Assembly: GCF_000147815.2 (NCBI RefSeq)
Contig: NC_015957.1
Span: 9,734,001-9,798,000, forward strand
Length of the DNA stretch: 64,000 bases
From: Streptomyces violaceusniger Tu 4113
GTDB lineage: Bacteria > Actinomycetota > Actinomycetes > Streptomycetales > Streptomycetaceae
Direction of reading: 5' to 3'
The number at the start of each line of letters is the position of its first letter. Within the stretch, counting starts at the first letter, position 1. The position numbers were made by a program, and so were the translations under genes. The notes below the pieces were generated by a model that was not told the DNA's origin, searched no databases, and saw only the letters and a program-made list of their open reading frames with translations. Below are positions 9,330-20,769 of this stretch, piece by piece.

Positions 9330-10351
9330 GTGGTCGCTCCTGCCCCTGTGCTCTGCGGTTGTGGCTGCGGTCGCGGGGTTTGGGGCCGGCGCCGTCGTCT
9401 TCGCAGCAGCCAGACGCCTCCGCCGGTGCCCGCGCCCACCAGAGCCGCCGCCGCGGGGGCGAGCAGCCACCAGGGGACGGCCGTGTATCCGGCGGTCGCC
9501 GTGGCGTGCGCGCCCCCGCCCGCGGTGACCGTGAGCCGCACGTCCACCGAGTCGAGGGCGGGCGGATGCGGCCAGCTCTCGGTGAGCCGCACCCGTTTGC
9601 CCGGCGGCAGCTCGACCGGCAGGGTGCGGGGGTCCCGGCGCAGCACCTGGCCGAAGAGCCCGTCGGCGCGTACGGCCAGCCGCGGCGTGAGCACGGTGTT
9701 GCCGCGGTTGACGAGGGCGTAGCGGATGGCCGCCCGGTCGCCGCGGCCCTGGATCGTCACGTCCTCCACGGCGAGGGCGGGCAGCGTCGCGCCGCTGACC
9801 CGCAGCCGCAGCCGGACCGCGATCTCGCGGCCGCCGGAGGAGACCATGACCGCGCCGGGGCGTTCGCCGGGCACCGCGTCGGAGGGGACGGTGACGGTGA
9901 AGGGGATGTCGGCGCGGGTGCGGGGCGGCACCGTCACCCGCTGTTCGGCGAGCGCGATACGAGCGCCGTCGGCGCCGCGCAGCCGGACGGTGCGGGGGCG
10001 CTCGTCCTTGTTGGTGACCGACAGCTTGTCCTCGAGGACGGCGCCGGGCCCGCCTTCGAGGTAGATGTACGGCCGGTCGCCCGCGCCCGGTGCGCTGCCG
10101 CCCCCGGCGGCGGGAGCCGCCGACCAGTCGGGTCCGGCGGCGGCAGCCGGGGAGGCCCAGGACACCGGGGTCGCCGGGGTCGCCGGGGTCATCAGGAACG
10201 CGGCCAGCAGGGCCGGGGCACAGACGCGGACGGCTGGGCGGACGACGGCGTGCACGGCCGCACGGCCGACTGCACGGCCGGCTGCACGCCTGACCGCTCG
10301 GCCGGAAGTACGACTCACTGCGCGGCTGACGGCACGGATACGCGACGGCAT
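9326..10351 (-). CDS. DUF916 / WxL-interacting-protein-like membrane protein
   Basis: A 341-residue exported protein with one C-terminal membrane helix (VPWWLLAPAAAALVGAGTG) and an Arg-rich tail. The ectodomain has two Ig-like halves: YIYLEGGPGAVLEDKLSVTN (tail-fibre-adaptor start typical of DUF916) and AIRYALVNRGNTVLTPRLAV. In Firmicutes csc clusters such proteins bind peptidoglycan and WxL proteins; an analogous scaffold role here is inference. The first about 50 residues repeat RAV.R motifs, encoded by a degenerate GC repeat, and the signal peptide follows them, so an internal start is possible. GAGGAG precedes the chosen ATG. Confidence 0.65.
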   Translation of the reverse strand: MPSRIRAVSRAVSRTSGRAVRRAAGRAVGRAAVHAVVRPAVRVCAPALLAAFLMTPATPATPVSWASPAAAAGPDWSAAPAAGGGSAPGAGDRPYIYLEGGPGAVLEDKLSVTNKDERPRTVRLRGADGARIALAEQRVTVPPRTRADIPFTVTVPSDAVPGERPGAVMVSSGGREIAVRLRLRVSGATLPALAVEDVTIQGRGDRAAIRYALVNRGNTVLTPRLAVRADGLFGQVLRRDPRTLPVELPPGKRVRLTESWPHPPALDSVDVRLTVTAGGGAHATATAGYTAVPWWLLAPAAAALVGAGTGGGVWLLRRRRRRPQTPRPQPQPQSTGAGATT

Positions 10352-10377
10352 CGGCGGCTCCTCGGCTGCCGCGAGCG

Positions 10378-11130
10378 TCAGGGGGTCCGCTGACGGCGGG
10401 TCAGCCAGAGCGCCCCGGCCACTCCGGCGAGCAGCACCGTGCCGCCGAGGGTGCCGAGCGCGACGGCGGAGTCCGCTGGTCCGGTCTGTGGCAACTGGTC
10501 GTTGCCGGAGCCGCCCTGCGCACCGCCGGATCCGCCCGTGCCACCCGTACTCGTACCGCCCGTACTGCCCGTACCGCCGGTGGAACCGGAGTCCCCGCCG
10601 CCGCCCGCGCCCTTGACGTCCAGCGTCAGCGAGGGCTTGGGGTTGTTGCCGGGGGTGCAGGTCGTGGTCGTTCCCAGCGCCTTGATGGTGAGGGTCGAGG
10701 CGGTGAAGGTGACCTTTCCGCTCTTCTTGGGGGTGTAGGTGCCCGACAGATCACTGATCTTGATCGGGGTGTTGGCCGGGATGGCCTTGTCGTTGGCGGG
10801 CCCCGACACCGACAGCGTGCCGCTCTCCGCTCCGCCCAGTTTGATCAGCGCGCTGGGGTGCATGGCGCCCTTGCCGAGCTCGACGGGGCTGGAGGAGACG
10901 CCCTTCTCGAAGGACATCGTGAGCTTGTAGGAGCCGCCGCTCGCGACGCTCTTGATATCGATGGGCGATACGGCGCTCTTGTCACCGATCGGTGTCTTGC
11001 ACTGGTAGTCGACGTCCACGGTGTCGGCGTGCGCGGCCGGGGCGGTGAGGAGCACCACGGAGCCGGCCAGGGCCGCCGCGAGCGTGAGGGCGCCGCCACG
11101 GCCGGCCGGGCGCCGTTGGTTGTGGGACAC
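10378..11130 (-). CDS. Sortase-anchored surface protein with LPQTG signal
   Basis: A roughly 250-residue exported protein. The signal peptide (TLAAALAGSVVLLTAPAAHA) leads to a single about 130-residue domain starting VDVDYQCKTPIGDK and ending KALGTTTTCTPGNN, duplicated in the product at 6842-8236. A Gly/Ser/Thr linker, LPQTG, a hydrophobic helix and TRRQRTP follow: a complete sorting signal. Two adjacent GTG codons can start translation; the second (11128-11130) has GAGGGG at 8 nt. First gene of the surface operon, 26 bp before the next. The two domain cysteines may form a disulfide. Function unknown. Confidence 0.78.
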   Translation of the reverse strand: MSHNQRRPAGRGGALTLAAALAGSVVLLTAPAAHADTVDVDYQCKTPIGDKSAVSPIDIKSVASGGSYKLTMSFEKGVSSSPVELGKGAMHPSALIKLGGAESGTLSVSGPANDKAIPANTPIKISDLSGTYTPKKSGKVTFTASTLTIKALGTTTTCTPGNNPKPSLTLDVKGAGGGGDSGSTGGTGSTGGTSTGGTGGSGGAQGGSGNDQLPQTGPADSAVALGTLGGTVLLAGVAGALWLTRRQRTP

Positions 11131-11502
11131 CACGAGATCCCCTCTCGTCAAGCGCCGCAGCCGAATGTAACTGACGGCACATCAGATTGGGCGCTGACGG
11201 TACGCCGGGGACCTTGCCAAGGGAAGACAAAAAGCACGCCGGATCGGCGCGTAGCGGAGAAGAGGGGTGAAGTGGCCGCCGCGGCGGCGGGGATCAGGCG
11301 GGCCCGGACCGGAAATGCGGCGGGGCCAGGCGGGCCTGGACCGGAAATGCGGCGGGGGTCAGGCGGACCCGTGGCCGGAAAAGCCGGAGGAGACCCCGGC
11401 CGTGGACGGCACGGCCGGGTCGACCACGGCCGGGCCGGCGCGGCGGATCAGCCGGGCCTGCGGGTGGGCGGTGGCATCGCGGTGGGGCCTGGGCCGCGCT
11501 CT
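11131..11502. promoter_or_regulatory. Intergenic region upstream of the surface operon
   Basis: About 370 bp without a convincing gene. The right part (11265-11400) contains repeated units around GGACCGGAAATGCGGCGGGG, two or three imperfect copies. The left part should carry the surface-operon promoter; I cannot pick a reliable -10/-35 pair. Confidence 0.35.
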
Positions 11503-12021
11503 TCAGCCCGGCGCGGCGAGTTCGGCCCAGACCGTCTTGCCGGATCCCTCCACGTTCCGCACGACCCCCCAGTCGAGGCACAGCCGCTGGACGATGAACA
11601 TGCCGTGGCCACCGGGCCGGCCGGCGCGGTGCGGGGTGCGCGGCGCGGGCGTACCGGTGCCGAGGTCCACGACCTCGAGGCGGAGCACTTTGGCGTTGCA
11701 GCTCACGCGCAGCTCCTCGGGGCCCTCGGCGTGCAGACAGGCGTTGGTGACCAGCTCGGAGACGACGAGCAGGACGTCCTCGGCGGCGGCCCGGCGGTCG
11801 GCGGTCGCGGCCGGAAGCCACCCCCAGTCGCGCAGCGCCTCGCGTGTGAAGTCGCGGGCGCGCGGAACGGCCCCGCTGGCCCCGATCAGAGCGAGCCTGC
11901 GGGTCTGGCGGATGGGGCCGGCGGTCGGGGGTGCCGGGGGTGCCGGTGGGGAGGCCGAAGCCGCGGGGCCGTCCGGGTCCGGGCCGCGGTCGCCCGGCGG
12001 ATACGGCCGGGTGGTGCTCAT
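11503..12021 (-). CDS. RsbW-like anti-sigma factor / serine kinase
   Basis: A 172-residue protein with a proline-rich N-terminal extension (about residues 1-35) and a HATPase_c domain of the RsbW/SpoIIAB type: LLVVSELVTNACLHAEGP (N box) and RPGGHGMFIVQRLCLDWGV (G boxes). Such proteins bind and inhibit a SigB-type sigma factor and phosphorylate its STAS antagonist. Both expected partners are encoded within 1.8 kb, so a partner-switching module is likely. In S. coelicolor the equivalent locus is, from memory, the sigI/prsI/arsI cluster. GAGGTGAAGC precedes the ATG. Confidence 0.8.
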   Translation of the reverse strand: MSTTRPYPPGDRGPDPDGPAASASPPAPPAPPTAGPIRQTRRLALIGASGAVPRARDFTREALRDWGWLPAATADRRAAAEDVLLVVSELVTNACLHAEGPEELRVSCNAKVLRLEVVDLGTGTPAPRTPHRAGRPGGHGMFIVQRLCLDWGVVRNVEGSGKTVWAELAAPG

Positions 12022-12204
12022 CAGCGCTTCACCTCACCGATTCACCGATTCAGGGTCAAGGGATACCTGATCTCTTCAACAGTTTCAGCCTGTCTCCTGC
12101 CCGGCCAAAGCGTGAGAACACCCACTACTTCCGCCTCACCGATGTGACGCGGGCAACGCATCGATGACCCACCGATGACACGCCGGAAACAGGAGTGATC
12201 TATG
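12022..12204. promoter_or_regulatory. Intergenic region between the anti-anti-sigma and anti-sigma genes
   Basis: About 180 bp, no gene. On the minus strand just before the anti-sigma start an 8-mer ATCGGTGA is tandemly repeated, next to the GAGGTGAAG ribosome-binding site. It could be regulatory. Confidence 0.3.
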
Positions 12205-12573
12205 TCACTCGACAAGGGCCGCGTCAAGCGACTCATGCACCGTAAAGACAGCGTCCGCGCCCGTGATCTCGAACACCCGGGCAACGATCGGCAGCATCCC
12301 GGCCAGATGGACGCCACCGCCTTCGGCCTCGGCCTTGAGCCGTGCACCGAGGAGGACATTGAGCCCGGTGGAGTCGCAGAACTCCAGCTTCGAGCAGTCC
12401 ACCACCAGCCGGACACGTCCCCCCTCTACGCACTTCTCGAGCGGCTCGCGCAGCACTTCGGCGGTGTGGTGATCCAGCTCACCCGCCGGTGTCACGATCG
12501 CGCTCGCCCCGTGGTGCCGAACCTCGACCTGGAGCCGGCCTTTGCTGGCGCTGCCGACCATCCCGCGGTCCAT
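12205..12573 (-). CDS. STAS-domain anti-anti-sigma factor
   Basis: A 122-residue STAS protein of the RsbV/SpoIIAA/BldG type. It has ASAIVTPAGELDHHTAE at the start of the fold and VVDCSKLEFCDSTGLNVLL, in which the serine of DSTG is the residue phosphorylated by the cognate anti-sigma kinase. The unphosphorylated form would sequester the anti-sigma factor and free the sigma factor encoded divergently at 12826. The ATG at 12571-12573 gives the normal family length. Probable ArsI equivalent by synteny, recalled rather than tested. Confidence 0.85.
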   Translation of the reverse strand: MDRGMVGSASKGRLQVEVRHHGASAIVTPAGELDHHTAEVLREPLEKCVEGGRVRLVVDCSKLEFCDSTGLNVLLGARLKAEAEGGGVHLAGMLPIVARVFEITGADAVFTVHESLDAALVE

Positions 12574-12825
12574 CTGCGCACCTCTTCTGGCGTCTCGTTG
12601 CTTTCGATTGCGCGCATCGAACCCTACGCCTTCTACCCGGTCCTCTGGTAGCTGAACATTTCGCATAGTTCGGCAAATATGGACAACGTGGACTTGCCAC
12701 TTGGTGGCTGATGCAGGTAGGCGTAGAGGGTCACATCCGCTTACGGCCCGGCTTTGGAGGCGCCGCTCACCGGAGCAGCACGCTATGGCACCGGCAGCCA
12801 TATGCCGAGAACGATGGAGGAGACT

Positions 12826-13773
12826 ATGTCACCCCGCCTTGACGACACGCGTACCGAACCCTCGGGGAGTACTCGGACCACCGTTTCGTCGGCCCCCCTG
12901 CCCGAGCAGTTCACTCCCGACGCGGACGCCCAGGCGACCGTTGGCCACCTCTTCGACGAACTGCCGGAATTGTCCGATCTGCCGGAAATACCTCCTTATG
13001 ACACGGTAGCACCGGTGGACGCGAGGGCTCTGTCGAAGACCCTTTTCGAGCGTCTCGAGGTGCTGGAGGAAGGCACCCACGAATACGCCTATGTGCGTAA
13101 CACCCTGGTCGAGCTCAACTTGGCGCTGGTCAAGTTCGCCGCCTCCCGGTTCCGCTCCCGCAGCGAGCCGATGGAGGACATCGTCCAGGTCGGCACCATC
13201 GGCCTGATCAAGGCCATCGACCGCTTCGAGACCGGCCGGGGCGTCGAGTTCCCGACCTTCGCGATGCCGACGATCGTCGGTGAGATCAAGCGATTCTTCC
13301 GCGACACGAGCTGGTCGGTGCGCGTACCGCGGCGGCTGCAGGAGCTCCGTCTCGACCTGGCCAAGGCCGGCGACGAACTCGCCCAGCGGCTGGACCGCGC
13401 CCCCACCGTCAGCGAGCTGGCCCAGCGGCTGGACATCAGCCAGTCCGAGGTCGTCGAGGGCATGGCCGCGAGCAACGCGTACACCGCGAGCTCGCTGGAC
13501 GCCCAGCCGGAGGAGGACGACTCCGAGGGAGCGCTGGCGGACCGGATCGGCTACGAGGACCACGGGCTCGAAGGCATCGAGTACGTCGAGTCCCTGAAGC
13601 CGCTGATCGCCGATCTGTCCGCGCGCGACCGGAAGATCCTCTCCCTGCGCTTCGTGGCGAATATGACGCAGTCGGAGATCGGTGAGGAGCTGGGCATCTC
13701 CCAGATGCATGTCTCGCGGCTGCTGTCGCGCACCCTCCGTCGGCTCCGTAAGGGTCTGATGATCGAGGAGTGA
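12826..13773 (+). CDS. sigI: SigB/SigF-family RNA polymerase sigma factor
   Basis: A 315-residue group 3 sigma factor. Region 2 is visible in VELNLALVKFAASRFRSRSE, MEDIVQVGTIGLIKAIDRFE and GVEFPTFAMPTIVGEIKRFF. Region 3 starts WSVRVPRRLQELRLDL and region 4 ends with the helix-turn-helix MTQSEIGEELGISQMHVSRL. The ATG at 12826 has GGAGG at 5 nt; upstream in-frame ATGs lack such a site. It sits divergent from the STAS gene and close to an RsbW-like gene, as expected for partner-switching control. The name sigI rests on remembered synteny with hutI in S. coelicolor; the family is certain, the exact orthologue less so. Confidence 0.85.
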   Translation: MSPRLDDTRTEPSGSTRTTVSSAPLPEQFTPDADAQATVGHLFDELPELSDLPEIPPYDTVAPVDARALSKTLFERLEVLEEGTHEYAYVRNTLVELNLALVKFAASRFRSRSEPMEDIVQVGTIGLIKAIDRFETGRGVEFPTFAMPTIVGEIKRFFRDTSWSVRVPRRLQELRLDLAKAGDELAQRLDRAPTVSELAQRLDISQSEVVEGMAASNAYTASSLDAQPEEDDSEGALADRIGYEDHGLEGIEYVESLKPLIADLSARDRKILSLRFVANMTQSEIGEELGISQMHVSRLLSRTLRRLRKGLMIEE

Positions 13774-13789
13774 CGCCTCCGCAGACGGG

Positions 13790-13826
13790 TAAGGGCCCGC
13801 CCCCGGCCGACCGGGACGGGCCCTTA
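13790..13826. terminator. Bidirectional terminator between sigI and hutI
   Basis: Perfect 10-bp stem TAAGGGCCCG / CGGGCCCTTA with a C/G-rich loop, just after the sigma-factor stop and facing the convergent hut operon. Confidence 0.8.
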
Positions 13827-13880
13827 TCCGTGCGCGCCGCCGTTCGCCCTCACGTCTCGTCGGATCGCTGCCGTTCCGTC

Positions 13881-13910
13881 AGATCAGGTCAGGTCAGATC
13901 AGATCAGATC
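13881..13910. repeat. Six tandem AGRTC pentamers at the hutI stop
   Basis: The sequence AGATC AGGTC AGGTC AGATC AGATC AGATC runs into the hutI stop codon. It is a simple-sequence slippage tract that could move the hutI C-terminus or stop. Confidence 0.7.
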
Positions 13911-15100
13911 AGGGTGCCGTTGTGCCACACCGCCGAGACCAGCGGGACACCGGGGCGGTAGGCGAGGTGCACATGGGACGGGGCGTCCAGCAGCACCAGA
14001 TCGGCGCGGGCGCCCGGGCTCACCCGGCCCACGTCGGTACGGTGCAGCGCCCGCGCCCCGCCGGCCGTGGCGGCCCACACCGCCTCGTCGGGCGTCATCC
14101 CCATCTCCCGTACGGCCAGGGCGACGCAGAACGGCATGGAGCTGGTGAAGGACGAGCCCGGGTTGCAGTCCGGGGACAGCGCGACCGTGGCGCCCGCGTC
14201 GAGCAGCCGGCGCGCGTCCGGATACGTCGAGCGGGTGGAGAACTCCGCCCCGGGGAGCAGGGTGGCGACCGTCTCCCCCTGGGCCAGCGCGTCGACGTCC
14301 GCATCGGTCAGATGCGTGCAGTGGTCGGCCGAGGCGGCGCCCAGCTCCACCGCCAACTGCACCCCGGGGCCGTAGGAGAGCTGGTTGGCGTGGACCCGCG
14401 GGATCAGCCCGCGCTCCTTGCCCGCGGTCAGGATGGTGCGGGCCTGGTCGCCGTCGAAGGCGCCCTGCTCGCAGAAGACATCGATCCAGCGCGCGTACGG
14501 GGCGCAGGCGTCCAGCATCGGGCCGGTGACCAGATCCACGTACGCGGCCGGGTCGTCGGCGAACTCGGGGGCGACGATATGCGCCCCGAGGAAGGTCACC
14601 TCGTCGGTGTGGGCACCGGCGATGGTCAGCGCGCGGGCCTCGTCCTGCGAGGTCAGCCCGTAGCCGGACTTGATCTCGACGGTCGTGGTGCCCTGGCGGC
14701 GCGCCTCGGCCACATAGCGGCCGACGTTGGCGTGCAGCACGTTGTTCGACGCGGCGCGGGTGGCGGCGACGGTGGTGCGGATCCCGCCGGCGCTGTACGG
14801 GCGGCCGGACATCCGGGCGTTGAACTCCTCGGTCCGGTCGCCCGCGAAGACCAGATGGGAGTGGGAGTCCACAAAGCCCGGAATGGCGGCCCGGCCACCG
14901 GCGTCGACCCGGTTGTCGGTGGCGGGTGCTTTGCTGGACTCACCGACCCAGGCGATGCGGTCGCCGTCGATGACGACGGCCGCGTCCCGGATCAGGCCGA
15001 GGGGGCCTTCACCGAGGGAGGGGTCATTGGTGACCAGACCGGCGATGTCGGTGATGGCGGTCGTGGTCGGCGCGGTCGTCGCAGTCGTCGCGGTGGTCAT
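13904..15100 (-). CDS. hutI: Imidazolonepropionase
   Basis: A 398-residue amidohydrolase of histidine catabolism, hydrolysing 4-imidazolone-5-propionate to N-formimidoyl-L-glutamate. The metal-binding [17 protein letters not shown] (HxH), [10 protein letters not shown] and [16 protein letters not shown] are diagnostic. The N-terminus begins with a Thr/Ala-rich stretch ([18 protein letters not shown]). The ATG at 15098-15100 has AAGGAG about 12 nt upstream, a rather long spacing. Last gene of the hut operon, 44 bp after hutF. Confidence 0.96.
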   Translation of the reverse strand: MTTATTATTAPTTTAITDIAGLVTNDPSLGEGPLGLIRDAAVVIDGDRIAWVGESSKAPATDNRVDAGGRAAIPGFVDSHSHLVFAGDRTEEFNARMSGRPYSAGGIRTTVAATRAASNNVLHANVGRYVAEARRQGTTTVEIKSGYGLTSQDEARALTIAGAHTDEVTFLGAHIVAPEFADDPAAYVDLVTGPMLDACAPYARWIDVFCEQGAFDGDQARTILTAGKERGLIPRVHANQLSYGPGVQLAVELGAASADHCTHLTDADVDALAQGETVATLLPGAEFSTRSTYPDARRLLDAGATVALSPDCNPGSSFTSSMPFCVALAVREMGMTPDEAVWAATAGGARALHRTDVGRVSPGARADLVLLDAPSHVHLAYRPGVPLVSAVWHNGTLI

Positions 15101-15144
15101 CGTGGGGGTGTTCTCCTTCGTCGGCCGTTGCGGTGGCGGCCGGA

Positions 15145-16563
15145 TCACCGTCCGTGCAGGGCTTCGATGGACTCGGCCAGCGCTTGCGGGACGCGCGGGA
15201 CAAGCTGATGGGTGCCGTCCCGTACGACATGGCGGCCGCCGACCACGGTGTGCCGGACGTCCGCGTTGGTCGCCGCGAATACGGCGGTCTCGGCGCCCAG
15301 CCGGGGCGGCGGCCCCGCCGTGCGCACCGAGTCCAGCGCGACCGTGGTGAGGTCGGCGAGCGCGCCCACCTCGATCCGGCCGGCCTCCGCGCCCCAGCCG
15401 AGCGCCGCGTGACCGTCCACGGTGGCGGCCCGCAGCAACTGGGCCGCGGTCCAGTGACCGCGGGCGCGGGTGCGCAGCCGCTCGTCGAGCTCCATGGCGC
15501 GCGCCTCCTCCAGGATGTCGATCACGGCATGGCTGTCGCTGCCCAGCGAGAGCCGTGAGCCCGCGCTCTGCAGCTCGGCGGCCGGGCCGATCCCGTCGGC
15601 GAGGTCACGTTCGGTGGTCGGGCACATACAGACACCGGTGGCGGCATGGCCCAGCAGCCGGATATCGCCGGGGGTGAGATGGGTGGCGTGCACGGCGGTC
15701 GTCTCCGGGCCCAGCACACCGTGGTCGGCGAGCAGCCGGGTGGGAGTGAAGCCGTGCGCCTCCACACAGGCGTCGTTCTCGGCGGTCTGCTCGGAGAGAT
15801 GGACGTGCAGGGGCGCCGTGCGCTCCTGGGCCCACCCGGCCACGGTCGCCAGTTGATCGGCGGGGACGGCCCGCACCGAGTGGATCGCCGCGCCGATGCG
15901 GGTGTTGCCGTCGCTCTTCAGCTCGGAGACCCGCTCGGCCCAGGCGTCCGCCGTGCCGTCGGAGAAGCGCAACTGGTGCTCGCCCGGCTCGGCCCCGAAA
16001 CCGGAGGAGAGATAGCAGGTGTCGAGCAGGGTGATCCGGATACCGGCCTCGGCCGCGGCCGCGATCAGGGCCTCCCCCATCGCGTTGGGGTTGCCGTAGC
16101 GGGCGCCGCCGGGCGCGTGGTGGAGGTAGTGGAACTCCCCCACACAGGTGATCCCGGCCATCGCCATCTCGGCGTAGACGGCGCGGGCCAGCTCGAAGTA
16201 GCTGTCCGGGGTCAGCCGGTCGGCGACCCCGTACATCACCTCGCGCCAGGTCCAGAACGAGTCCGGCGCGCCCTTCCCCTGCCCCTCGCGCTGCCGGTCC
16301 GGCGCGCCCGCCGCCTCGGTCCCCGCCTCGCTCTCCGCCTGTACGACACCGCGCAGGGCCCGGTGGAAGGCGTGGCTGTGGGCGTTGGCCAGACCCGGGA
16401 TGGTGAGGCCACGGAGAGTGACGGATCCGGCGGGTGGGCGCGGACTCTCGGGCACCACCGCCGCGATCCGTCCGTTGGCCGCGGCCACGATCACCACGTC
16501 CGACCGCACGCTTCCGTCCACCCAGGCGTGCTCCGCCCAGTACGTCTGCGCCGTCAGTGACAC
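15145..16563 (-). CDS. hutF: Formimidoylglutamate deiminase
   Basis: A 472-residue amidohydrolase converting N-formimidoyl-glutamate to N-formyl-glutamate plus ammonia. Metal-ligand motifs are [15 protein letters not shown] (HxH), [14 protein letters not shown] and [19 protein letters not shown]. The order hutU-M20-hutF-hutI shows that this organism uses the five-step, formylglutamate route rather than direct formiminoglutamase cleavage. The GTG start (16561-16563) overlaps the end of the upstream amidohydrolase by 10 bp. I considered other amidohydrolase deaminases, but neighbours and motifs fit HutF. Confidence 0.9.
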   Translation of the reverse strand: MSLTAQTYWAEHAWVDGSVRSDVVIVAAANGRIAAVVPESPRPPAGSVTLRGLTIPGLANAHSHAFHRALRGVVQAESEAGTEAAGAPDRQREGQGKGAPDSFWTWREVMYGVADRLTPDSYFELARAVYAEMAMAGITCVGEFHYLHHAPGGARYGNPNAMGEALIAAAAEAGIRITLLDTCYLSSGFGAEPGEHQLRFSDGTADAWAERVSELKSDGNTRIGAAIHSVRAVPADQLATVAGWAQERTAPLHVHLSEQTAENDACVEAHGFTPTRLLADHGVLGPETTAVHATHLTPGDIRLLGHAATGVCMCPTTERDLADGIGPAAELQSAGSRLSLGSDSHAVIDILEEARAMELDERLRTRARGHWTAAQLLRAATVDGHAALGWGAEAGRIEVGALADLTTVALDSVRTAGPPPRLGAETAVFAATNADVRHTVVGGRHVVRDGTHQLVPRVPQALAESIEALHGR

Positions 16564-17857
16564 GCCAGGCCCTCCAGTACCTCCGCGAGTGCGGCCACAC
16601 CGGCGAGGCAATCGTCCTCGCCCGCCGTCTCCGCGGGTGAATGCGAGACGCCGGTGGGGTTCCTTACAAACAGCATGGCCGTAGGAACGGACGCGGACAA
16701 AATGCCGGCGTCGTGCCCGGCCCCGGTCGGCAGCACCGGCACGCCGCCCAGCAGCCCGGACAACCGGTCCCGAAGGTCGTGGGCGAACTCGACGACCGGG
16801 GTGAACGACTCCCGGGTGACCCGGACGTCCACCCCGTCGCGCTCCCCGCGCTCGAGCGCGGCGCGCTCGATCTCGCCGACCACGGCGGCCAGGGTCTCCT
16901 CGTCGGCGGCGCGCGAGTCCAGCCAGCCGCGGACCAGGCTCGCGATCGCGTTGACCCCGTTCGGCTCGACGCTGACCTTGCCGAACGTCGCCAGTGCCCC
17001 GGCGATCCTGGCCTTCTTACGGGCCGCGAGGACGGTGTTGGCGTAGGTGAGCATCGGGTCGCGGCGGTCTTCGATCCGGGTCGTCCCGGCGTGGTTGGCC
17101 TCGCCGTGGAAGTCGAACCGCCAGCGGCCGTGCGGCCAGATCGCGGAGGCGACGCCCACGGCGTCGTCAGTGTCCGCGAGGGCGCGCCCCTGCTCGATGT
17201 GCAGCTCGACGAACGCGCCGATGCGGGCCAGCCGCTCCGGGTCGGGGCCGATGGCGTCCGGATCGTATCCGGCGCGCTCCATCGCCTGGGGGAGGCTCAG
17301 CCCGTCCGCGTCGCGCAGCAGGTGCGCCTGGTCCGTGGTGAGCTGCCCGGCGGTCAGCCGGGAGCCCACGCAGGCCAGGCCGAAGCGGGCGCCCTCCTCG
17401 TCGCCGAAGTTGACGATGGCGAGCGGCTTGGTGGGGTGCGCACCCCGTGCTCGCAGCTCGTCGAGGGCGGCGAAGGAGGAGACGACGCCCAGCGGGCCGT
17501 CGAAGGCCCCGCCGTCGGGCACGGAGTCGAGGTGGGAGCCGGTGACCACGGCGCCTTGGGCGGTGGGGTCGCCGAGCCAGGCCCATTGGTTGCCGTTGCG
17601 GTCCACCTCGTAGGTGAGGCCGCGGTTCTGGGCTTGCTCCTTGAACCACGTTCGGCAGTCGGCGTCGGCTTCCGTCCAGGCGTAGCGGCGGTAGCCGTTG
17701 GTCGTCTTCTCGCGGCCTACGGGCGCCAGGTCGCGCCACATCTCGTGGAACGACGGGGTTTCGTGGGCGGCTGACGGTCGGTTGGGTTGTGCCCACCCGT
17801 CCCTCCCCCGGCTACCGCTGGGAGGTGCCCCCTCCGCGGGACGATTGCCCACAACAG

Positions 17858-17861
<4 letters not shown>
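16554..17861 (-). CDS. M20-family amidohydrolase (allantoate amidohydrolase / N-carbamoylase type) in the hut operon
   Basis: A 435-residue binuclear metal hydrolase of the AllC/HyuC group: [49 protein letters not shown] and [10 protein letters not shown] supply the expected His, Asp and Glu ligands. Such enzymes cleave N-carbamoyl or ureido acids. Sandwiched and overlapping between hutU (4 bp, GTGA) and hutF (10 bp), it may instead hydrolyse an N-formyl or N-formimidoyl glutamate, the HutG step that is otherwise absent; that is inference. The first about 40 residues are unusual: they are encoded by a common Streptomyces repeat (17802-17832). Confidence 0.85.
17802..17832. repeat. Interspersed hairpin repeat inside the M20 gene
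   Basis: Contains GGCTACCGCTGGGAGGTGCC, matching on the opposite strand the CCTCCCAGCGGTAGC core of copies at 53574-53602 and 53714-53743. It lies in frame in the amidohydrolase N-terminal extension (encoding [15 protein letters not shown]). Confidence 0.8.
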
Positions 17862-19516
<1,655 letters not shown>

Positions 19517-19551
19517 GGGGCCAAGCCTCCCTGCCATCGATTGGATCGAGT

Positions 19552-19588
19552 TATTCACATCTTGATGCCGATGAATATGACTAGTCAA
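19552..19588 (-). promoter_or_regulatory. Candidate hut operon promoter and operator
   Basis: In an AT-rich patch upstream of hutU the minus strand reads TTGACT (19583-19588), an 18-bp spacer, then CAAGAT (19559-19564), a plausible vegetative promoter. TGACTAGTCA (19578-19587) is a perfect palindrome over the -35, and TATTCA/TGAATA (19552-19557, 19572-19577) form an inverted repeat around the -10. Confidence 0.45.
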
Positions 19589-19717
19589 TACCGCGGAGCT
19601 GCGCATACACCCGAGTGGTTCAGCGGCGCGGGCTCGCCGTGGGCACGACCGGCACGGTCCGGCCCCCCGGGGTAGCGTCACCGGGACGTGTCCGCTCCGC
19701 CCGCCGAGGAGCCCTGC

Positions 19718-20734
19718 GTGTCCCTTCCCGCCACCCACCGCGAGGTCCATCTGGCGGCCCTGCCCGAAGGGGCGCTCACCCCCCGTCACTTCGAGGTCGT
19801 CACCGCTCCCGCCCCCATCCCCGGCCCCGGACAGGTGCTGGTGCGCAACCGGCTGATGAGCGTCGCCGCCGTGATGCGCCCGCTCACGCTCGCCGACCCC
19901 GCCACCTTCGGCCTTCCCCAGTTGCTGCACAAGACCGGCGAGGTGATGCGGGGCCCGGCCCTCGGCGAGGTGATCGGCGCTCCGGGCACGGAACTCGCCC
20001 CCGGGACCCTCGTCCGCCACCGCGCGGGCTGGCGCGAATACGCGGTCCTCGACGCCGCGCAGGCGTCGCCCATCGACCCCGAGGCGCTGCCGGACCCCGC
20101 CGCCCATCTCTCGCAGGGGTTCGCCGCCTGGCTGGGGGTGGTGCGCGGGGCCGGGGTGCGGCCCGGCGACACGGTGTTCGTCACCGGCGCGGCGGGCGGC
20201 GTGGGCTCCCTGGCCGGGCAGTTCGCCCGGCTGCACGGCGCCGAACGGGTCATCGGCTCCACCGGCTCCCGCCACAAGGCCGACCGGCTGACGCGGGAGC
20301 TGGGCTACGACGCGGTCGTCCTCCGGGGCGCCGGACCGATCGAGGAGCAGTTGCGCGCGGCCGCCCCCGACGGCATCGACGTCCTCCTCGACACCGTCGG
20401 CGGCGAACAGCTCCGGGCCGCCCTGGCGGTGGCCCGCCGCAACGCCCGTTTCGCCCTGGTCGGCGCACTGGCCGCGCAGCTCTCCGACGACGCGTCGGCC
20501 CCGACCGGGATCAGCACCCTGGCCCTCATCGCCCGGGGCGTCACGCTGCGCGGCATCAGCGCGATGGACCACCAGGACGCCATGCCCGCGTACACGCGCG
20601 AGTTCGGCCGGGCGCTGCGCGAGGGCACCCTCACCTATCCGTACACCCGGCTGACGGGGATCGGCCAAGCGCCGCGCGCGCTGTGCGAGTTGGTGGCGGG
20701 CCGCCACCTCGGGGCAGTCCTGGTGGAGCTGTAG
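19718..20734 (+). CDS. NADP-dependent zinc-independent oxidoreductase (MDR superfamily)
   Basis: A 338-residue medium-chain reductase of the leukotriene B4 12-hydroxydehydrogenase / CurA-like group. [20 protein letters not shown] opens the catalytic domain, and [20 protein letters not shown] is the Rossmann nucleotide-binding motif. [20 protein letters not shown] favours NADP, and the tail [19 protein letters not shown] is typical. No zinc ligands are seen. An upstream GTG at 19688 exists, but the GTG at 19718 has GAGGAG at 6 nt. Divergent from hutU. Substrate unknown. Confidence 0.85.
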   Translation: MSLPATHREVHLAALPEGALTPRHFEVVTAPAPIPGPGQVLVRNRLMSVAAVMRPLTLADPATFGLPQLLHKTGEVMRGPALGEVIGAPGTELAPGTLVRHRAGWREYAVLDAAQASPIDPEALPDPAAHLSQGFAAWLGVVRGAGVRPGDTVFVTGAAGGVGSLAGQFARLHGAERVIGSTGSRHKADRLTRELGYDAVVLRGAGPIEEQLRAAAPDGIDVLLDTVGGEQLRAALAVARRNARFALVGALAAQLSDDASAPTGISTLALIARGVTLRGISAMDHQDAMPAYTREFGRALREGTLTYPYTRLTGIGQAPRALCELVAGRHLGAVLVEL

Positions 20735-20769
20735 ACCACGGGCGGTATGGGTGGGCCCGGAGGGCGCGG

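Noticed and set aside
13881..13910. Pentamer tract as a regulator-binding array
   Set aside because: It lies at the end of the operon over the stop codon and looks like simple slippage; no further support.
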